The notes below the pieces were generated by a model. That model was not told the DNA's origin. It ran no database searches and saw only the letters and a program-made list of their open reading frames with translations. A stretch of 7,901 nt of DNA from Spirochaetaceae bacterium (GTDB taxonomy: Bacteria > Spirochaetota > Spirochaetia > Treponematales > Breznakiellaceae): assembly GCA_031255655.1 (NCBI GenBank), contig JAIRSB010000200.1:1-7901 (forward strand), written 5' to 3'. The position numbers and the translations under genes were made by a program. Of the stretch, positions 4,969 to 7,901 are shown piece after piece. How positions within the stretch are numbered: position 1 is the first letter of the stretch; each line of letters starts with the position of its first letter.

Positions 4969-7641
4969 TTAACACGCCGTCTGGTTGAAGCGCGATAAGT
5001 AGGCTTCGAGTTTTTCGGCGTGTTTTTCGGTTTCGGATAGTTTCGCTCGTTCAGCTTCGGCTAGAGCGGCGGGGGCGTTTTTCAAAAAGTTTTCGTTGTT
5101 TAGTTTTGTTTTAAGCACGTTTATGAACTTTTTGTCTTTTTCGAGTTCTCGTGTCCATTTTGCTCTGAGTAAGTCCATATCTACAGCTTCGGCTATAAAC
5201 AGAAATACTTCAAAGCCGCTTCCGGCTATCGCGACAGCTTCCGTAGCGGATTGGTCGCAGGCTATAGGTGTGATTTCGTTTAGTCCGGCCAGCAGGCATA
5301 TCAACGCGCTGTTTGCGGCGGTCAAATCGGGATTTTCGGTACGGATAACAGCGCGTAGTTTCTTTTCGGGGGCTATAGCGCATTCGCTTCGTAATGTGCG
5401 CATTGAGCGTACTAGTTCCCATAAAAACGCGAAATTTTTCTCGATTTTTTCCGCTCTCTCTGCATTTGCGTCTGTTTCTACCACGCCGGAAGGGTAGCGC
5501 TGCGTTATTAGTAATTCGCCTGTTCCGTGTATTTCTTCTGGCAGCTTGCTCCAAATCTCTTCTGTAACGAATGGGAGCAGTGGGTGCAGTAAGCGCAGCA
5601 GTTCCGTCAAAACGTTAAGCAGCACCGTAACGGCACGGTCTTTTTCTTGTTCGCTGCCTTGTTTGGTGGCAAGTTTTGTCGCTTCTACATACCAGTCGCA
5701 AAAATCGTTCCAGAAAAAGTCGTAAGCGTAGGCGGCGGCTTCGTTGTAGCGGTATTCCGTAAACGCGCGGGACATCGCGGCGGAGGCGCGGCGGAGGCGG
5801 CCGTATATCCATTCGTCAACGGGCTGTAGTTCCGGGTTTTCGACGAAGGTGCGGCCTTCTAGGTTCATCAGTATGTATCGGCTCGCGTTCCAAAGTTTAT
5901 TAGCGAATTTTGAACCCAGTTTGAAACTTTCTTTGTCTATCAGGATGTCTTGCCCTTGTGCGCATAAAAACGCAAGGGTGAATTTTAGGGCGTCCGCACC
6001 ATATTCATCGACTAGTTCCAGCGGATCTATCCCGTTGCCGAGCGTCTTACTCATCTTGCGTCCTTGTTTGTCGCGGAGTAAGCCGTGTATGTAAATGTCG
6101 CGGAACGGTGTTTTTCCGGTGAATTCAAGCCCGGCCATTATCATGCGGGCAACCCAGAAGAATATGATGTCGTAAGCTGTTACCAGCGCAGTTGTGGGGT
6201 AGAAGCGGCGAAAATCGGCACTCTCCGTATCCGGCCAGCCCAACGTTGAAAACGGCCATAACCAGCTGGAAAACCATGTATCAAGCACGTCTTCGTCTTG
6301 TTTTACCGCGCCGCCGCACTGGGGGCAGACGTTTACGGTTTCGCGGCTGACTGTCAGTTTGCCGCATTTTTCGCACGTCCATGCGGGTATCCGGTGTCCC
6401 CACCAAAGCTGGCGGCTTACGCACCAGTCGCGGATGTTTTCCAGCCAGTGTTTGTATGTATTTTCCCATTTTCGTGGGTAAAAGACGATCTCTCCGCGCC
6501 GCCATGCGTCAAGGGCTTTTTCGGCCAGCGGTTTCGTTTTTACGAACCACTGTTCGGACAGGTAGGGCTCGATTATCGTCCGACAACGGTAGCAAACACC
6601 AACCGGATGGCTGATTTCTTCTTCTTTGACTAAAAAGCCGCCGGTTCTTAGGTCTTCGACAACGGCTTTGCGGGCTTCCAGCATCGACAATCCGCGGTAT
6701 TTGGCGGGGACTTCGCTGTTTAGTTTGCCGTCTTCTGTGATTATGTTTAGTGCGGGCAATCCATGCCGTTTTCCTACCTCCCAGTCATTGGGGTCGTGGG
6801 CGGGGGTTATCTTTAGCGCGCCGGTGCCGAATTCGCGCTCGACATAACTATCCGCCAATACCGGTATCGTGCGTTCTGTGAGCGGAAGCGTGAGCATTTT
6901 TCCGGGCAGCTTTTCGTAGCGTTCGTCTTCGGGATGGACGGCGACTGCCGCGTCAGCGAACATTGTTTCGGGGCGTGTGGTAGCTATTTCGACATATCCG
7001 CCGCCGTCCGCCAGCGGGTAGCGCACATGGTACATCTTGGCTTTGACATCTTCGTGTTCTACTTCGTCATCGCTTAGAGCCGTCCCGCAATTTGTGCACC
7101 AATTCACGAGATATAAGCCTTTGTAAAGCAAGCCGCGTTCGTACAGTGTTACAAAAACTTCGCGCACGGCTTTTGACAGTCCTTCGTCCAGCGTGAAACG
7201 TTCGCGGCTCCAGTCTACGCTTGCCCCCATTTTGGCAATCTGGCGGCTTATTACCGCGTGGTGCTCGTTTTTAACTTTCCATGTTTCTTCGGTAAATCTT
7301 TCGCGTCCTAGTTCGTGTCTATTTTTGCCTTGCGCCCGCAGTTTTTTTTCCACGACGTTCTGGGTCGCTATTCCCGCATGGTCGCAGCCCGGCACCCACA
7401 GCGCTGGTCTGCCTGTCATCCGTTGAAAGCGCACCGCTATATCTTGCAGGGTTACGTTGAGCGCGTGCCCCATGTGCAATATTCCGGTAACGTTGGGCGG
7501 CGGGATTGTTATTGTATAGGGGTTTGCGGAAGCGTCCGTTTCTTCCGACGGTTTGAAGTACCCGCCGTCTTTCCACATGGCATAGACGCGCTCCTCAAAG
7601 GTTTTGGGGTTGTACGCTTTTTCCAATTCAATAGAACGCAT
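4969..7641 (-). CDS. valS: Valyl-tRNA synthetase
   Basis: Charges tRNA-Val with valine in the cytoplasm; a class Ia synthetase with CP1 editing that removes mis-attached threonine. Numbering from the ATG at 7641 (890 residues): HIGH motif as HMGH (56-59) inside PPPNVTGILHMGHALN; CTNC (182-185); editing-domain TTRPETMF (221-228) and GTGALKITPAHDPNDWEVG (272-290); CYRC (350-353); paired CEKC (423-426) and CPQC (439-442), which look like metal-binding knuckles; KMSKS as KMSKT (529-533); then the helical anticodon-binding region and a C-terminal coiled-coil arm (about 823-886). Length and order are normal. The frame stays open to an ATG at 7698, adding 19 residues (MAQCAWLNN...), but the conserved family start is MRSIELEKAYNPKTFEERVY. 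The one strong AGGAGG (near 7724-7730) is about 25 bases from the 7698 ATG, so the start is uncertain. ybeY follows 10 bp downstream. Confidence 0.97.
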   Translation of the reverse strand: MRSIELEKAYNPKTFEERVYAMWKDGGYFKPSEETDASANPYTITIPPPNVTGILHMGHALNVTLQDIAVRFQRMTGRPALWVPGCDHAGIATQNVVEKKLRAQGKNRHELGRERFTEETWKVKNEHHAVISRQIAKMGASVDWSRERFTLDEGLSKAVREVFVTLYERGLLYKGLYLVNWCTNCGTALSDDEVEHEDVKAKMYHVRYPLADGGGYVEIATTRPETMFADAAVAVHPEDERYEKLPGKMLTLPLTERTIPVLADSYVEREFGTGALKITPAHDPNDWEVGKRHGLPALNIITEDGKLNSEVPAKYRGLSMLEARKAVVEDLRTGGFLVKEEEISHPVGVCYRCRTIIEPYLSEQWFVKTKPLAEKALDAWRRGEIVFYPRKWENTYKHWLENIRDWCVSRQLWWGHRIPAWTCEKCGKLTVSRETVNVCPQCGGAVKQDEDVLDTWFSSWLWPFSTLGWPDTESADFRRFYPTTALVTAYDIIFFWVARMIMAGLEFTGKTPFRDIYIHGLLRDKQGRKMSKTLGNGIDPLELVDEYGADALKFTLAFLCAQGQDILIDKESFKLGSKFANKLWNASRYILMNLEGRTFVENPELQPVDEWIYGRLRRASAAMSRAFTEYRYNEAAAYAYDFFWNDFCDWYVEATKLATKQGSEQEKDRAVTVLLNVLTELLRLLHPLLPFVTEEIWSKLPEEIHGTGELLITQRYPSGVVETDANAERAEKIEKNFAFLWELVRSMRTLRSECAIAPEKKLRAVIRTENPDLTAANSALICLLAGLNEITPIACDQSATEAVAIAGSGFEVFLFIAEAVDMDLLRAKWTRELEKDKKFINVLKTKLNNENFLKNAPAALAEAERAKLSETEKHAEKLEAYLSRFNQTAC

Positions 7642-7725
7642 AGCTTCGATTAGTTTAGCCCGCCTTATCCGATTGTTCAACCATGCGCATTGAGCCATGT
7701 TAAATCTAACTATAGGGATGTTCGC

Positions 7726-7901
7726 CTCCTACACCGCGCCATCCCCATCTTTACATTGCTTCAATACGTCCAAAAACCTTCTGGCTTCTTTCAAATCGAC
7801 TTGGTTCAGCATGACGGTGGTAACCCTTCAGGGGAGTTCTGATACATCCTCACCATGACCGACGTGAAAACCGGCTGGACTGTTCATTTCGCCCTCATGA
7901 A
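7726..7901 (+). pseudogene. DDE/rve-type transposase fragment with in-frame stop, running off the window
   Basis: The plus-strand frame containing the ATC at 7741 reads LLHRAIPIFTLLQYVQKP, then GFFQIDLVQHDGGNPSGEF, a TGA at 7840-7842, and YILTMTDVKTGWTVHFALM to the window edge. The blocks FxxIDLVxHDGGNxxGEF and TLTxTDVxTGWT are the integrase core of a transposase family commonly annotated as 'integrase catalytic domain' or ISNCY-like. The IDLV aspartate is the likely first catalytic Asp. The N-terminal DNA-binding part is absent and the core is interrupted by the stop, so this is a relic or a partial copy whose remainder lies beyond 7901. It is divergent from valS and unrelated to the IS3 remnant at the other end. 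The family naming is from memory; the transposase character is fairly clear. Confidence 0.75.

Noticed and set aside
5096..5497. Plus-strand open frame of 133 codons inside valS.
   Set aside because: Antisense to the conserved C-terminal part of valyl-tRNA synthetase; serine- and phenylalanine-rich with no motif.
6298..6633. Plus-strand open frame of 111 codons opposite the catalytic region of valS.
   Set aside because: It is the reverse reading of the cysteine-knuckle region of valS and has no independent support.
1..7901. Search by eye for tRNA or rRNA genes, CRISPR-like spaced repeats, toxin-antitoxin pairs or defence genes.
   Set aside because: None could be supported. The only direct or inverted repeats seen are the short ones listed, and all sizeable genes have ordinary housekeeping, flagellar or envelope assignments.

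Overview
This window looks like a piece of a spirochaete chromosome, most likely a Treponema-like organism. The reasons are a FliS-type flagellar export chaperone next to a FlgN-like coiled-coil protein, a lipoprotein with a short spirochaete-style lipobox, and a Treponema-like valyl-tRNA synthetase. The moderate GC content and the transposase debris would suit a gut-associated member of the group. This placement is an inference from how the proteins read, not from a search.

Layout. Positions 1-188 hold no gene but contain a cluster of short inverted repeats. Positions 189-641 are a decayed, internally deleted IS3-family insertion sequence on the minus strand. Recognisable OrfA and OrfB pieces remain in their original order. 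The debris runs almost into the start of pyk (657-2480, +), which encodes a 607-residue pyruvate kinase with an extra C-terminal domain. A 179-bp gap follows, with a candidate leader hairpin and a good ribosome binding site. Next comes a plus-strand group: fliS (2660-3106), a putative FlgN-like flagellar chaperone (3113-3613) and a DUF3298/RsiV-type lipoprotein (3683-4516). Running toward it on the minus strand are valS (4969 to about 7641) and ybeY (4503-4958), 10 bp apart and in the order valS then ybeY. ybeY and the lipoprotein gene overlap tail to tail by 14 bp. At the right edge (7726-7901, +) is a fragment of an unrelated DDE/rve transposase. It carries an in-frame stop and runs off the window.

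How the genes fit together. pyk is central glycolysis. fliS and its neighbour probably keep flagellin and hook-associated proteins export-competent. valS and ybeY form a translation unit (tRNA charging and rRNA maturation/ribosome quality control). The lipoprotein is a cell-envelope protein of unknown role.

Assessment. I see no new defence system, CRISPR array, RNA gene or other obviously undescribed system. Most of the window is ordinary core genome. The points worth a second look are the transposon debris touching the 5' ends of two core genes (pyk and valS), the terminal pyruvate kinase domain that lacks the usual motif histidine, the small leader hairpins, and the unassigned lipoprotein beside flagellar chaperones.
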